A stretch of 64,000 nt of DNA from Anaerolineales bacterium (GCA_025056175.1 JANWWK010000043.1:1-64000); one strand, 5' to 3'. Positions 49,570-58,927 are shown, counted from the stretch's first letter. Notes: generated by a model not told the origin, from the sequence alone. Numbers and translations: made by a program.

Positions 49570-50493
49570 TTAGCCTTTGATGGCGCCGATGGTCAGACCA
49601 CGCACGAAATAGCGTTGGAAGAATGGATACGCCAGCACAATCGGGCCAATCGTCACGACCGCCATGGCCATGCGGAAGGTCTGCGAGGGCAGTTCGGAGA
49701 GATTGACCACACCCTGCATGCGTGAGGCGTTTTCCAGCAGGAAGCGAATGTTGTTGAGGGTGGAATAAATCATGTATTGCAGGTTATAGAGTTCCACTTT
49801 GTCCACAAGCAGCAGGACGTTGAAGAAGTTGTTCCAGATGCCGATGGCGCTGAAGAGCGAAATCGTCGCCAGCCCAGGAACGGAGAGCGGCATGACAATC
49901 TGGAACAGGATGCGCCATTCGCTGGCGCCGTCAATGCGGGCGGCCTCGATGAGTTCATCGGGAATATTCGTCTTGATATAGGTTCGCAAGACGAATACCC
50001 AGAACGGACTGAACGCTGAAGGCAGGAACAGCGCCCAGATGGTGTTCTGGATTTGCAAAATCTGGCGCATTACCATGTAATAGGCCACCAGCCCGCCACC
50101 GAACAGCATTGTGAAGAATGCGAAGAACGTGAAGAACGTGGAGAAGCGGAAATTAGGGCGGGAGAGCGGATAAGCGTAGAAAGTGACGAGGATGAGGGTC
50201 AGGACAGTGCCGGCCAGGGTCGAAATAATCGTGTTGCGGTAGGCCGTTATGACGATAGAGCCTTCTCGAAACAGGTAGGTATAGGCGTTAAGGGAAAATT
50301 CTTCCGGCCACAGGCGGTAACCATTTTGTATCAACGACTGTTCGGAAGTGACCGAAGTAATAATGATGATGTAGAACGGCGCCAGGGTCAGGATGACGCA
50401 AATCACCATCAAGACATTGAGGATGAAGTTCGTAGAGGGCGAAATCGAAAGCATGTCGCGCGCAGAGCGGGGTTTGGCGGCTAATCGCAGCAT
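49570..50493 (-). CDS. Sugar ABC transporter permease, LplC-like
   Basis: 307 aa with six helices. The EAA loop is NIPDELIEAARIDGASEWRILFQIVMPLSVPGLA (about 172-205); the C-terminal PIVLAYPFFQRYFVRGLTIGAIKG is characteristic of the LplC branch. AGGAGA precedes the ATG at 50493. It pairs with the LplB-like permease encoded 30 bp upstream. No ATPase gene lies nearby, as is usual when one shared ATPase serves many sugar transporters. Confidence 0.93.
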   Translation of the reverse strand: MLRLAAKPRSARDMLSISPSTNFILNVLMVICVILTLAPFYIIIITSVTSEQSLIQNGYRLWPEEFSLNAYTYLFREGSIVITAYRNTIISTLAGTVLTLILVTFYAYPLSRPNFRFSTFFTFFAFFTMLFGGGLVAYYMVMRQILQIQNTIWALFLPSAFSPFWVFVLRTYIKTNIPDELIEAARIDGASEWRILFQIVMPLSVPGLATISLFSAIGIWNNFFNVLLLVDKVELYNLQYMIYSTLNNIRFLLENASRMQGVVNLSELPSQTFRMAMAVVTIGPIVLAYPFFQRYFVRGLTIGAIKG

Positions 50494-50523
50494 CGCAATT
50501 TCTCCTGTTGGAATACGAGACGG

Positions 50524-51531
50524 TTAGAACAGCGCCATCTCTGGGCGGGTCTTGCGAACGATGTAGTTGGTGACCAGGATGAGGATGAAGCCCAGTACCG
50601 ACTGTAACAGCGCTGCTGCTGCCGGATACCCCAGTGGGGAGGTCGAGCGCAGCATGTTGAAGACGTAGATGTCAATGGTGGTGGTCACATCCCGTACCAT
50701 CGCCGAACCGGCCGGCAGGGTGTAGAACATATCGAAATCCGAGCCAAAAATGCGTCCCACTGCCAGGATTTGCAGGAGAACGATGGTCGGAATTAACTGC
50801 GGCAGAGTGATGTTCCAAAACTGCTGCCATTTGCTGGCGCCATCTATAGCGGCGGCTTCGTAAAGCTGACGGTCAATGCCGGTGATGATTGCCAGGTACA
50901 AAATCGAGCCATTGCCGGTGTATTTCCACAGGTTGGCGAACAAAAAGATGAACGGCCAGTAAATCTTTTCTTTGTAGATTTCCAACGGCGGCATGTTCCA
51001 CGAGGCCAGCAGGGTGTTGATGATGCCGGTGTTATTCGCCAGCGCATACACCACATAAGCCACGACGACCCAGGAGATGAAGAAGGGCAGGAAAAAAATT
51101 GAGTGGTAGAGTTTCGCCCAGAAGCGGTTGGTCAGTTCGTAAATAATCACTGCCAGCGCCACCGAAGCCACCAGGCCAACCACCATGAACAGGAGGTTGT
51201 ACAGGACGGTGTTGCGGACGAACATGATGGTGTTATCCAGGTTGACGGGATTGATGAGATAGCGGAAGTTATCCAACCCGACCCAGGGGCTTTCGATGAG
51301 GCTGTAAATGAATCGGTTTTGAATCCAATGGTCGGCGGGAGGTTTTTGCAGGCGATAATTCTTGAAGGCCATGATGATGCCTGGCATGGGCAGATAGGCG
51401 AACAAAATCAGCCAGATTGTGCCGGGCAGAACCATCGTCAGGTAGGAGAGGTTGGTGTAAATCGCATCCTCTGTCCAGCGGAACTTTGGCTTTTGCGGCT
51501 TGCCCGTTGTTTGGGCCTGGTCATTTGACAT
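50524..51531 (-). CDS. Sugar ABC transporter permease, LplB-like
   Basis: 335 aa with six helices. Its first helix, MVLPGTIWLILFAYLPMPGIIMAFKNY, and the EAA loop IDRQLYEAAAIDGASKWQQFWNITLPQL (about 215-240) are typical of LplB. AGGAGG precedes the ATG at 51531. It starts 19 bp after the LacI gene and so belongs to the LacI-led minus operon. Confidence 0.93.
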   Translation of the reverse strand: MSNDQAQTTGKPQKPKFRWTEDAIYTNLSYLTMVLPGTIWLILFAYLPMPGIIMAFKNYRLQKPPADHWIQNRFIYSLIESPWVGLDNFRYLINPVNLDNTIMFVRNTVLYNLLFMVVGLVASVALAVIIYELTNRFWAKLYHSIFFLPFFISWVVVAYVVYALANNTGIINTLLASWNMPPLEIYKEKIYWPFIFLFANLWKYTGNGSILYLAIITGIDRQLYEAAAIDGASKWQQFWNITLPQLIPTIVLLQILAVGRIFGSDFDMFYTLPAGSAMVRDVTTTIDIYVFNMLRSTSPLGYPAAAALLQSVLGFILILVTNYIVRKTRPEMALF

Positions 51532-51550
51532 GCGAGAACCTCCTGGTGAG

Positions 51551-52594
51551 TTATCCGCCGCGTGCAGGTCGGACGGAAGGCGTGGATGTGCTTTGGCGCA
51601 CGATTAACTCTGGATAGAGCAGACGTTGATGTGGAGCGGTATTCGGCATTTTGAGCAGAGAGAGCAAATGCTGCAAGGCATGTGCTCCCAACGCGTGAAA
51701 ATCCTGTCGAACGGTCGTGAGCGGCGGGTCGCAATAGGCCGTAAAGCTCAAATCATCGAAGCCGACTACGGAAATATCCTGCGGAATGTGCAATCCGCGG
51801 TCTTTGAGCGCGCGCATGGCACCCAGAGCCATTTCATCGTTGGCGCAGAACAAGGCGGTGAACGTTGTACCGCTCTCCAGAAGTTGTTGCATGGCCTCGT
51901 ATCCGCTGGGCATGCTGAAGTTGCCCTGCGCGGCAGCAACCAGTTCAGCCTGGCGTTCAGCCAAAATCTTGCGTGCCGTCTCGCTGCGGATTTGGGCATC
52001 GTAGTACTGTGACGGGCCATCAATGAGCGCGAATTTGCGATGACCGAGCGAGAGCAGATGCTCGATTGCCATGCGCGTCCCTTCGCGCTGGTCAATCAAG
52101 ACGGCGTTTGTGCCGTATCCCAGTCGGTTGCCGACCACCACAAAAGGGATATTTCGCACCAGACCAATCAAATCCTGTTCGGTCGTCAGCGCCCAGGGCA
52201 GGACAATCAACAACCCATCCGGGCCGCTGGCAGCAATGTCACGCAGGCAGGCATCCAGGTCGTGCAAGACGTTTTCCGAACTGCGGAAGCCAGTCAGCCG
52301 GAGTTGGAAACCATGTTCATGCGCTCCTTCGTGCATGGCGGGCAACATCCGCAGGTGATACACATCCAGCGCCAGCACGTGAATGGCATTCGATTTGCCC
52401 GTCACCAGACTGCGTGCTACGCGGTTAGGTCGGTAGTTGAGAGCAGCAATGGCCTGATTGACTTTTTCCAGGGTTTCGGCAGAGACGTTGGGGGAGTGAT
52501 TGATAACCCGTGAAACCGTCTGATACGACACACCCGCCAGGCGGGCAACGTCGTGAAGGGTAGCAGGAGCAGACGGAAAGTGTTTTTCGGGCAT
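51551..52594 (-). CDS. LacI-family transcriptional repressor of the glucomannan locus
   Basis: About 347 aa. The N-terminal helix-turn-helix is TLHDVARLAGVSYQTVSRVINHSPNVSAETLEKVNQAIAAL (about 11-51), followed by the hinge (YRPNRVARSLVTGKSN) and a periplasmic-binding-protein fold (about 60-335). ALFCANDEMALGAMRALKDRGLHIPQDISVVGFDDLSF is the usual effector-domain signature. The start is ATG 52594, or GTG 52624 upstream; neither has a strong ribosome-binding site. It leads the minus operon and is divergent from GH1. GAGAACGYTCA palindromes over both promoters are its likely targets, giving self-control and control of the plus operon. Confidence 0.92.
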   Translation of the reverse strand: MPEKHFPSAPATLHDVARLAGVSYQTVSRVINHSPNVSAETLEKVNQAIAALNYRPNRVARSLVTGKSNAIHVLALDVYHLRMLPAMHEGAHEHGFQLRLTGFRSSENVLHDLDACLRDIAASGPDGLLIVLPWALTTEQDLIGLVRNIPFVVVGNRLGYGTNAVLIDQREGTRMAIEHLLSLGHRKFALIDGPSQYYDAQIRSETARKILAERQAELVAAAQGNFSMPSGYEAMQQLLESGTTFTALFCANDEMALGAMRALKDRGLHIPQDISVVGFDDLSFTAYCDPPLTTVRQDFHALGAHALQHLLSLLKMPNTAPHQRLLYPELIVRQSTSTPSVRPARGG

Positions 52595-52612
52595 AAGATA
52601 CGCTCGATTTTG

Positions 52613-52656
52613 GAGAACGTTCACAAAAATTATATCAAACGTTAACCGAAATTCAA
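52613..52656 (-). promoter_or_regulatory. LacI-gene promoter with operator
   Basis: On the minus strand TTGAAT (52656-52651), 16 bp, TATAAT (52634-52629). GAGAACGTTCA (plus strand 52613-52623), which contains the palindrome GAACGTTC, covers the predicted start of transcription. A further AACGTT core (52638-52643) lies in the spacer. Confidence 0.7.
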
Positions 52657-52744
52657 CACTTTTGGCGGGTGATTTCTGAATTTTTTAAGGCAAAAAGGAC
52701 AAAAGTCATCCTTCAAAAGTGATAAAAGGCTATAAAATTGCGGA

Positions 52745-52785
52745 TTGACAGCCCCTGTTTGCCTGTGTTACAGTGAGAACGCTCA
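52745..52785 (+). promoter_or_regulatory. GH1-operon promoter with operator
   Basis: TTGACA (52745-52750), 18 bp, TACAGT (52769-52774), immediately followed by GAGAACGCTCA (52775-52785). The operator differs from that at 52613-52623 by one base (T/C) and lies at the transcription start, an ideal place for repression. About 95 nt of leader follow to the GH1 ATG. Confidence 0.72.
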
Positions 52786-52880
52786 TCGTTGATGGTGTGG
52801 CTTATCTCTCTTTTTGCGTGTTTATCATGCGAAAAATTGTGAGCGAAATACAAAAACTGTAAAGGAGCCAGCAAAGTGGA

Positions 52881-54251
52881 ATGACCCCATCCTTTCCTTC
52901 TGATTTTCTCTGGGGCGCCGCCACCTCTGCCTATCAAATCGAGGGCGCGTGGAATGTGGATGGCAAAGGCGACTCCATTTGGGATACGTTTTCTCACACC
53001 CCCGGCAAAATCCGCAATGGCGATAATGGCGATACCGCCTGCGGCCACTATTACCGCTGGCGCGAAGATATTGCTCTGATGCAATCGCTCGGCTTGCAGG
53101 CTTACCGCTTTTCGATTTCCTGGCCGCGCATTTTGCCTGCCGGACGCGGTGCGGTCAATGCCGCCGGGTTGGATTTCTACGACCGCCTGGTGGACGGCCT
53201 GCTGGAAGCCAACATCCTGCCCTTCGTCACGCTCTACCACTGGGATTTGCCCCAGGCCCTGCAAGACGAAGGCGGCTGGACGGTTCGTGCCACTGCTGAA
53301 GCCTTTGTAGAATATGCCGCGCAGGTCAGCCGGCGGCTGGGCGACCGCGTAAAACACTGGATGACCTTCAACGAACCGGCAGTTTCGGCCTTTCTGGGAC
53401 ATGAGCGCGGAATGCACGCCCCTGGCTGGCAAGACACCCGCGCCGCGCTGCGCGCCGTGCATCATCACCTGCTGGCGCACGGCTGGAGCGTGCCGGTCTT
53501 GCGCGAGAATTGCCCCGACGCCCAGATTGGCCTGGCCTTTGATTGTTTCCCCTTCCAGCCCGCCTCGCCCAGCGCCGCCGATTACCACGCCGCCCGGCTG
53601 GAAGATGGCCGCCACAACCGCCTGTTTCTGGACCCGCTCTATGGGCGCGGCTATCCTGCCGATGTGGTGGAAGACTACCAGATGCGCGCTCTGTGGCCCG
53701 AAGAGGTCATCCAGCCCGGTGACCTGGCTTCCATCGCCGCGCAGACCGATTTTCTGGGAATCAACTACTACACCCGCGTCATCGTTCGCGCCGATATTCC
53801 CGAAGAAGAAAACTTACCCCGAACCAACTTCTATGCGCCCCAATCCGAGTGGATGGAGGGCGGTTGGGGCGACAATTACCCGGATGGCCTGTACCAAACC
53901 CTGTGTCGCCTGCACTTCGAGTACCAGATTCCGCGCCTGTATATCACCGAAAACGGCGCGAGTTATAGCGATGGACCAGATGAACATGGCGAAATTCACG
54001 ATTCGCGCCGCATTGCCTACCTCCAGACGCACATTCAGGCCGCCGCGCGCGCCATTCAGAGCGGCGTGCCGCTGGCCGGGTATTTCGTCTGGTCGCTGAT
54101 GGACAACTTCGAGTGGGCGCTTGGCTATACCATGCGGTTGGGTCTGGTTTGGGTCAATTTCGACACGCTCGAACGCATTCCCAAAGCCAGTGCGCTGTGG
54201 TACCGCGATTGGATTGCTCAGCACGCCCGCATCCCCCAGGCTTCAGCCTGA
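52881..54251 (+). CDS. GH1 beta-glucosidase
   Basis: 456 aa, full length. GH1 enzymes release glucose (or galactose, mannose) from the non-reducing end of beta-linked oligosaccharides. Visible: FLWGAATSAYQIEGAW (about 9), YRFSISWPRILP (about 75), the acid/base motif TFNEP (about 165, Glu), FLGINYYTR (about 293) and the nucleophile motif LYITENGASY (about 353, Glu), then GYFVWSLMDNFEW. No signal peptide. AAAGGAG lies 13 bp before the ATG. It is the first gene of the plus arm and carries the LacI operator in its promoter. Confidence 0.96.
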   Translation: MTPSFPSDFLWGAATSAYQIEGAWNVDGKGDSIWDTFSHTPGKIRNGDNGDTACGHYYRWREDIALMQSLGLQAYRFSISWPRILPAGRGAVNAAGLDFYDRLVDGLLEANILPFVTLYHWDLPQALQDEGGWTVRATAEAFVEYAAQVSRRLGDRVKHWMTFNEPAVSAFLGHERGMHAPGWQDTRAALRAVHHHLLAHGWSVPVLRENCPDAQIGLAFDCFPFQPASPSAADYHAARLEDGRHNRLFLDPLYGRGYPADVVEDYQMRALWPEEVIQPGDLASIAAQTDFLGINYYTRVIVRADIPEEENLPRTNFYAPQSEWMEGGWGDNYPDGLYQTLCRLHFEYQIPRLYITENGASYSDGPDEHGEIHDSRRIAYLQTHIQAAARAIQSGVPLAGYFVWSLMDNFEWALGYTMRLGLVWVNFDTLERIPKASALWYRDWIAQHARIPQASA

Positions 54252-54253
54252 TT

Positions 54254-54332
54254 CCCCTCACCCCCACCCCTCTCCCGGTGGGAGAGGGAGGAATTCCCCT
54301 CACCCCCAACCCCTTTCCTGACAGGCGAGGGC
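54254..54332. repeat. Two copies of the CCCTCACCCCC...CCCTCTCCC element
   Basis: The first copy (54254-54289) contains a 9-bp stem, CCCTCTCCC (54268-54276) and GGGAGAGGG (54280-54288). A second, more degenerate copy (54296-54332) follows directly. They sit between GH1 and the next gene and may act as a weak terminator. Confidence 0.6.
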
Positions 54333-54350
54333 AACCCAAAGGATGCTCAC

Positions 54351-56801
54351 ATGTTCCTCGAAAATCACCTCCCCGGCCAACCCGTCTCCCCCCTCCAAAC
54401 GCTCACCCTGCGCCATGTCCCCGCCGGACTGCTCACCATCCGCGATGGACGAGGGCGTCCATATTTCAGCCAGGCCGCTGTGGACGAAGTCTCGTTCACG
54501 GCGGGCGGCGCGGCAGGCTGGCACACTGCCTGCGTGTGTGATGAAACCGGCGCGGAACTGGCATCTCTGCAATTCCGCCTGGAACCCCGCACCGAACTGC
54601 GCGAATCGAGCGGCCAATTCCGCGAACTGTTCGACATCTGCTACTACACGATGGCCGACGAGGCCCTCAAGCACTACACCCGCTATCAGGGCAAAACCTA
54701 CTACTACCTGGTAGATTGGCTGCGTGACCACGTCCACACCCTGAAAGGGATGAAATACTTCGAGCCGAAACTGCGCTCCGGCATCGAACTCTACCGCGAC
54801 AGCCAGCGCGAAGACGGCATGATTTGGGACAACGTCCACCGGCGCGAGCCGCCCGGCACCCTCCCCAACCACTGGGGCGTGCGCTTCCAATACGGCGAGT
54901 TCGAGCGCACCTTCGAGGATGGCACGGCCCAATTCACGCGCATTCCGGTCGAAAACGATGTGGAATATCTGTTCGTGGAGGGCATCTACTTCACCTGGAA
55001 GGCCACCGGCGATACCGCGTGGATGGTCTCCTGCCTCGCAGCGGCCATCCGCGCGCTGGAGTACACTGTCAGCAGCCCCTACCGCTGGTCAACCAAATAC
55101 GGCCTGCTCAAACGCGGACACACGATTGACACGTGGGACTTCCAAAACGAGGAAGACTGCCTCTCTGACTTCGCCAACTGGCCCGACCCGATGGCCATTC
55201 ACCCCGAAAAAACGCGCTTCGGCATCATGTTCGGCGACAACACTGGCTATGCGGCCTCGTGCGAGTACCTGGCCGAAATGCTCGAAACCGTTGGCCGCGC
55301 CGCCGAAGCCCAAACCTACCGGCAGCGCGCCGCCGAAATCCGCCAGCGGCTGAACGAACTCGCCTGGAACGGGCGCTTCTTCACCCACCACGTCCCCGAA
55401 GACCCGAATGTGAAGCGCGACCTGGGCGTGGACGAATCCACCCAGATTTCGCTCTCTAACACCTACGCACTCAACCGCCGCATCACCCACGAGCAGGCTG
55501 TCGCCATCCTGCGGACGTACCGCGAACTCAAGGACAACCTGCCGCCCGGTTCGCCCGGCGAGTGGTATCTCATCTACCCGCCCTTCCCCAAAGGCTACAA
55601 CGGTCATTGCCGTCCCTGGCAATACATGAACGGCGGCGTCTCGCCCATCGCCGCCGGAGAGCTGGCGCACGGCGCCTTCGAGCATGGCTTCGAGGACTAT
55701 GGCGTGGACATTTTGCTGCGCTCGCTCGAACTGGGGCGCAGATTCGGCAATCAGTTCTGGGAATGCTACACTGGCGCCTTTCCTCCACCCCCGCCGCGCA
55801 CGTTCCGCGCTGTGAACCTGCTCCCGTTTAGCAGCTGCTCCATCTCCCTGAACGATTCCCCCACCACCCCCAACTGGATTCCAGGTGAACACCCCGAACT
55901 GACCGGCTTCCCCACCGGCGAGCAGACCTTTCACGAGATTCCCTTCCAGGTCAGCCGCGCTGTGGCGCTCTCGACCCACGCCGGGTACGCGCCGACGGTC
56001 GAGATTCCGGTCAACGCCCGCGCTGGAGCGGTTTATCTCCTGCACACGCTGGCGCGCGGCGAAATTGCCGGTTCGCTCACCATCCACTATGCCGATGGCA
56101 CCTCCCAAACCACCTATCTGCGCGAAGGCAGGGATGTTCTCAGTATCAATCACTGGGCCGAAAGAAGCCTGCAGCGCGATGTACATGACAACATCCACGC
56201 TGTGACCGCCTGGCAGGATTACCAGCCCCGCCACCTGCACGTGTACGTCAGCCTGACCGGTTTCGACACTGACCCACAGAAAGAAATCCGCTCCATCGTC
56301 CTGCAATCTGCTGCTGATGGCGCGCTATGGTTCGTTTTGGGGCTGACGTTGAGCGATTCTGCTGTGTATTTCCCGCCTTCGCCGCTCTCCTACGGCATCC
56401 CGCACGGCTGGGGCGCCGCCGCGCTGACCTATGCCCTGGTGGAAGGGCTGGCCGGGGTGGTCGATACCGCCGCCGCGTTTGAGCGCGTCCGCCTGTCCCC
56501 GCGCTGGCCTGCCGCCGGAGTGCATTCCGCCGAAGTGACCATCCACTACCCGGCCTGCGGTGGTTACGCTGCCTACCACTACCATCTGGACGAAGCCGCA
56601 AAACGCCTGACGCTGACGGTCACCGGTTCGGGGCAGCAGGCCGCCCTCAGCCTGCTGTTACCTGCTCCGCTGGCCTCGGTCGAGTCGGTGCTGGTGGATG
56701 GCGCGCCTGTCAATTACCACCTCCGCCAGGTGGAAGAATCGCGTTACCTGGACCTCGACCTGCCACTGACCGGTGTTCACCGGATTGTCGTATCCGCATA
56801 A
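54351..56801 (+). CDS. Six-hairpin-type glycosidase-like protein of unknown specificity
   Basis: 816 aa with no signal peptide. The N-terminal 90 residues and the C-terminal 280 look like beta-sandwich domains; the centre (about 95-490) is helical and fits an alpha/alpha-barrel (FDICYYTMADEALKHYTRYQGKTYYYLVDWLRDHV, IDTWDFQNEEDCLSDFANWPD, FGIMFGDNTGYAASCEYLAEML, SLSNTYALNRRITHEQAVAIL, RPWQYMNGGVSPIAAGELAHGAF). The Asp/Glu-rich strings are plausible catalytic sites, as in GH63/GH37/GH78-like enzymes, but I cannot place it in a family. AAAGGA precedes the ATG. It lies between GH1 and a Gfo/Idh/MocA oxidoreductase, so it likely acts on the same oligosaccharides. Confidence 0.78.
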   Translation: MFLENHLPGQPVSPLQTLTLRHVPAGLLTIRDGRGRPYFSQAAVDEVSFTAGGAAGWHTACVCDETGAELASLQFRLEPRTELRESSGQFRELFDICYYTMADEALKHYTRYQGKTYYYLVDWLRDHVHTLKGMKYFEPKLRSGIELYRDSQREDGMIWDNVHRREPPGTLPNHWGVRFQYGEFERTFEDGTAQFTRIPVENDVEYLFVEGIYFTWKATGDTAWMVSCLAAAIRALEYTVSSPYRWSTKYGLLKRGHTIDTWDFQNEEDCLSDFANWPDPMAIHPEKTRFGIMFGDNTGYAASCEYLAEMLETVGRAAEAQTYRQRAAEIRQRLNELAWNGRFFTHHVPEDPNVKRDLGVDESTQISLSNTYALNRRITHEQAVAILRTYRELKDNLPPGSPGEWYLIYPPFPKGYNGHCRPWQYMNGGVSPIAAGELAHGAFEHGFEDYGVDILLRSLELGRRFGNQFWECYTGAFPPPPPRTFRAVNLLPFSSCSISLNDSPTTPNWIPGEHPELTGFPTGEQTFHEIPFQVSRAVALSTHAGYAPTVEIPVNARAGAVYLLHTLARGEIAGSLTIHYADGTSQTTYLREGRDVLSINHWAERSLQRDVHDNIHAVTAWQDYQPRHLHVYVSLTGFDTDPQKEIRSIVLQSAADGALWFVLGLTLSDSAVYFPPSPLSYGIPHGWGAAALTYALVEGLAGVVDTAAAFERVRLSPRWPAAGVHSAEVTIHYPACGGYAAYHYHLDEAAKRLTLTVTGSGQQAALSLLLPAPLASVESVLVDGAPVNYHLRQVEESRYLDLDLPLTGVHRIVVSA

Positions 56802-56805
56802 ACGG

Positions 56806-56870
56806 GAGATTTGCGCCACCCGTAGGGCAAGTCTTCGACTTGCCCGCGCAAATCAGAGATTTGCGCCACC
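56806..56870. repeat. Interspersed hairpin element
   Basis: Two perfect stems lie side by side: GGGCAAGTC-TTC-GACTTGCCC (56825-56845) and GCGCAAATC-AGA-GATTTGCGC (56846-56866). GAGATTTGCGCCACC occurs twice, 50 bp apart (56806, 56856). The core GCAAATCAGAGATTTGC is also at 22296-22312. Confidence 0.7.
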
Positions 56871-56885
56871 TTCAGGAGAACCCTT

Positions 56886-57899
56886 ATGGAACTTTCAATT
56901 GGCATCCTTGGCGCGGGCTTCGCTGCTGTGCATGTCCGCTGCCTGCTGGCGCAGGAAGGCGTGAAAATTCGTGCTGTGTGCGCCACTTCCGCAGAAAAAG
57001 CCGCCCGCTTCATCGAACAGACCGGCGCGCGCGAAGCCCATCCCTTCGGCGATTTCGATGAGATGCTGGCCCAAACCCGGCTGGACGCGCTCTACGTCTG
57101 TATTCCGCCCCATGCCCATCGTGGCCAGGTTGAAAAGGCCGCTGAGCGCGGCATTCACCTGTTTCTGGAAAAACCGATTGCCTTCGATGTGGCCGGAGCC
57201 GAACGTCAGGTGGAAGCCATCCGGCGGGCGGGCGTGGTCAGCCAGGTGGGGTATCACAACCGCTTCCGCGAGAGCGTGCAAACGCTGAAAAGCCTCTCCG
57301 AAGCGGGCCAAATCGGCGCCCCGACCCTCTTCCAGGGGCGTTACTGGTGCAACATGCTCGGCGCGGACTGGTGGCGCAGCCGCGACGGTTCGCGCGGGCA
57401 GGTGTTCGAGCAGGTCATTCACCTGTACGACCTGGCCCTGCACCTGTTTGGCGAACCCGAAAGCGTATGCGCCTTTGCCGGCAACCTGGTGCATCGTCAC
57501 CTGCCCGATTACACCATCGAAGACACCTCCGCCGCCATCATCCGCTTCCAGAATGGCGCGCTTGCCAGCATCATCGGCTCGAATACGGCCATGCCAGGGC
57601 ATTACCTGGGCGACTTCCGCGCCGTGTACGAAAAAGCCGTTCTGGATTACCGCTCTACCGGACAGGAATGGGTCACGCCGCCCCAGTCAACGCTCTACGA
57701 CTACCGCGCCGAGCCGCTGACGACCCGCGAAATTATCGAAACCCGTGACCCCTACCTGGCCGAAACCGAAGCCTTTCTCGCCGCGATACGAGGCCAGGCG
57801 GCCCCGCTTGTGCCGGTGGAAGAAGGCGCGCGCGGCGTGCGGCTGGTCAGCGCCGTGCTGGAATCGGCCCAAAAGGACGGTCAGCCCGTCCGCCTGTAG
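56886..57899 (+). CDS. Gfo/Idh/MocA-family NAD(P)-dependent oxidoreductase
   Basis: 337 aa. The N-terminal Rossmann fold has GILGAGFAAVHVRCLLA (about 5-21) and the family motif FLEKPIAFDVAGAERQVEAI (about 95, EKP), then the alpha/beta substrate domain (about 125-330) with VGYHNRFRESVQTL and DGSRGQVFEQVIHLYDLALHLFGEPE (catalytic Lys/Asp/His region, about 168-195). Such enzymes oxidise or reduce a sugar hydroxyl or keto group, or act as NAD-dependent glycosidases; the substrate is unknown. AGGAGA precedes the ATG. Its place in the operon suggests it processes an uncommon sugar released from the polysaccharide. Confidence 0.88.
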   Translation: MELSIGILGAGFAAVHVRCLLAQEGVKIRAVCATSAEKAARFIEQTGAREAHPFGDFDEMLAQTRLDALYVCIPPHAHRGQVEKAAERGIHLFLEKPIAFDVAGAERQVEAIRRAGVVSQVGYHNRFRESVQTLKSLSEAGQIGAPTLFQGRYWCNMLGADWWRSRDGSRGQVFEQVIHLYDLALHLFGEPESVCAFAGNLVHRHLPDYTIEDTSAAIIRFQNGALASIIGSNTAMPGHYLGDFRAVYEKAVLDYRSTGQEWVTPPQSTLYDYRAEPLTTREIIETRDPYLAETEAFLAAIRGQAAPLVPVEEGARGVRLVSAVLESAQKDGQPVRL

Positions 57900-57917
57900 C
57901 CGTTTTGGAGAAAACCT

Positions 57918-58913
57918 ATGCGTCTGCTCATCAATCTGCCCCCCACCTTTTTCACCCATCCGCACCTGACGCCATACTTCGACCGCCTCCGCGCGCTGGC
58001 AAGCGAAACGCGGACCTCCTCGCACAACACCACCGAAGAACTCATGCGCGACCTGCCCTGGGCCGAGGCCGTTTTGATGTGGGCCTGGCCGGCCTTTGGG
58101 GAGGCGGAAATCGCGCAATGCCCCCATTTGAAATTCGTCGGCCAAATCAACACCACCCAGCAGCACGTCCGAACCTGCCTGTCGAAAGGCATCGCGCTCA
58201 GCGAAGTGCGTCACGCCTGGTCACCGGCGGTGGCCGAACTGGCGCTCACCCTCATTTTGAGCGGACTGCGGCAGACCAGCGCGTACCATATCGCCATGCG
58301 TCAGGGGACGGAAAAATGGATTATCGAATTTCCCGCCGACATCAACCCGCTCGAACGACAGTTGACCGGGCGCGCGGTGGGCATCGTCGGCTTTGGCGGA
58401 ATCGGCCAGCGGTTGGCGGAATTGCTCGCTCCTTTCCGGGTGACGCTGCGCGCTTACGACCCTTACCTGCCCCCCGCTGTAGCCGAAAAATTCGGCGCGC
58501 AACTGACTGACCTGCCGACTCTGCTGACGGAGAGCGAAGTGGTGGTCTTGTGCGCCGCCAACCAGCAGGGCGCGCGTCACCTGCTGGGCGCGCGGGAAAT
58601 CGAATCGCTGCGCCCGCATGCCGTCCTGGTGAACGTAGGCCGGTCTATGCTGATAGACATGAACGCGCTGGCCGACCGCCTTAAGCGCGGCGACCTGATA
58701 GCCATGCTGGATGTCTTTGACCAGGAGCCTCTCCCAACCGATTCGCCCCTGCGTTCCCTGCCAAATACCTACCTGACTCCGCATGTGGCAGGCGGCATTC
58801 TGGAATCGCTCGAACGCGCCCTGACCATGCTGGCGGATGACCTGCAAGCCTTCCAGACCGGTCAGCCGCGCCGCTATGCTGTGACGGAGGCCATGCTCAA
58901 CAGTTTTCCATGA
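57918..58913 (+). CDS. D-isomer-specific 2-hydroxyacid dehydrogenase
   Basis: 331 aa. The NAD motif is [20 protein letters not shown] (about 152-171) and the catalytic triad positions can be seen: Arg near [18 protein letters not shown] (about 245; the usual ARG is VGR here), Glu in [11 protein letters not shown] (about 265) and His in [13 protein letters not shown] (about 289). Members reduce or oxidise 2-keto/2-hydroxy acids. GGAG precedes the ATG, and the end overlaps the ATGA of the next gene. In this operon it may act on a sugar acid, together with the Gfo/Idh/MocA enzyme. Confidence 0.87.
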   Translation: MRLLINLPPTFFTHPHLTPYFDRLRALASETRTSSHNTTEELMRDLPWAEAVLMWAWPAFGEAEIAQCPHLKFVGQINTTQQHVRTCLSKGIALSEVRHAWSPAVAELALTLILSGLRQTSAYHIAMRQGTEKWIIEFPADINPLERQLTGRAVGIVGFGGIGQRLAELLAPFRVTLRAYDPYLPPAVAEKFGAQLTDLPTLLTESEVVVLCAANQQGARHLLGAREIESLRPHAVLVNVGRSMLIDMNALADRLKRGDLIAMLDVFDQEPLPTDSPLRSLPNTYLTPHVAGGILESLERALTMLADDLQAFQTGQPRRYAVTEAMLNSFP

Positions 58914-58927
58914 AAAAGGAACCAACC

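Noticed and set aside
47794-49725. Long open frame on the plus strand (643 codons)
   Set aside because: It is antisense to the LplA-type binding protein. The real gene has a lipobox, a ribosome-binding site and known motifs.
55089-56306. Open frame on the minus strand (405 codons)
   Set aside because: It is antisense to the six-hairpin-type protein and has no recognisable domain or start signal.
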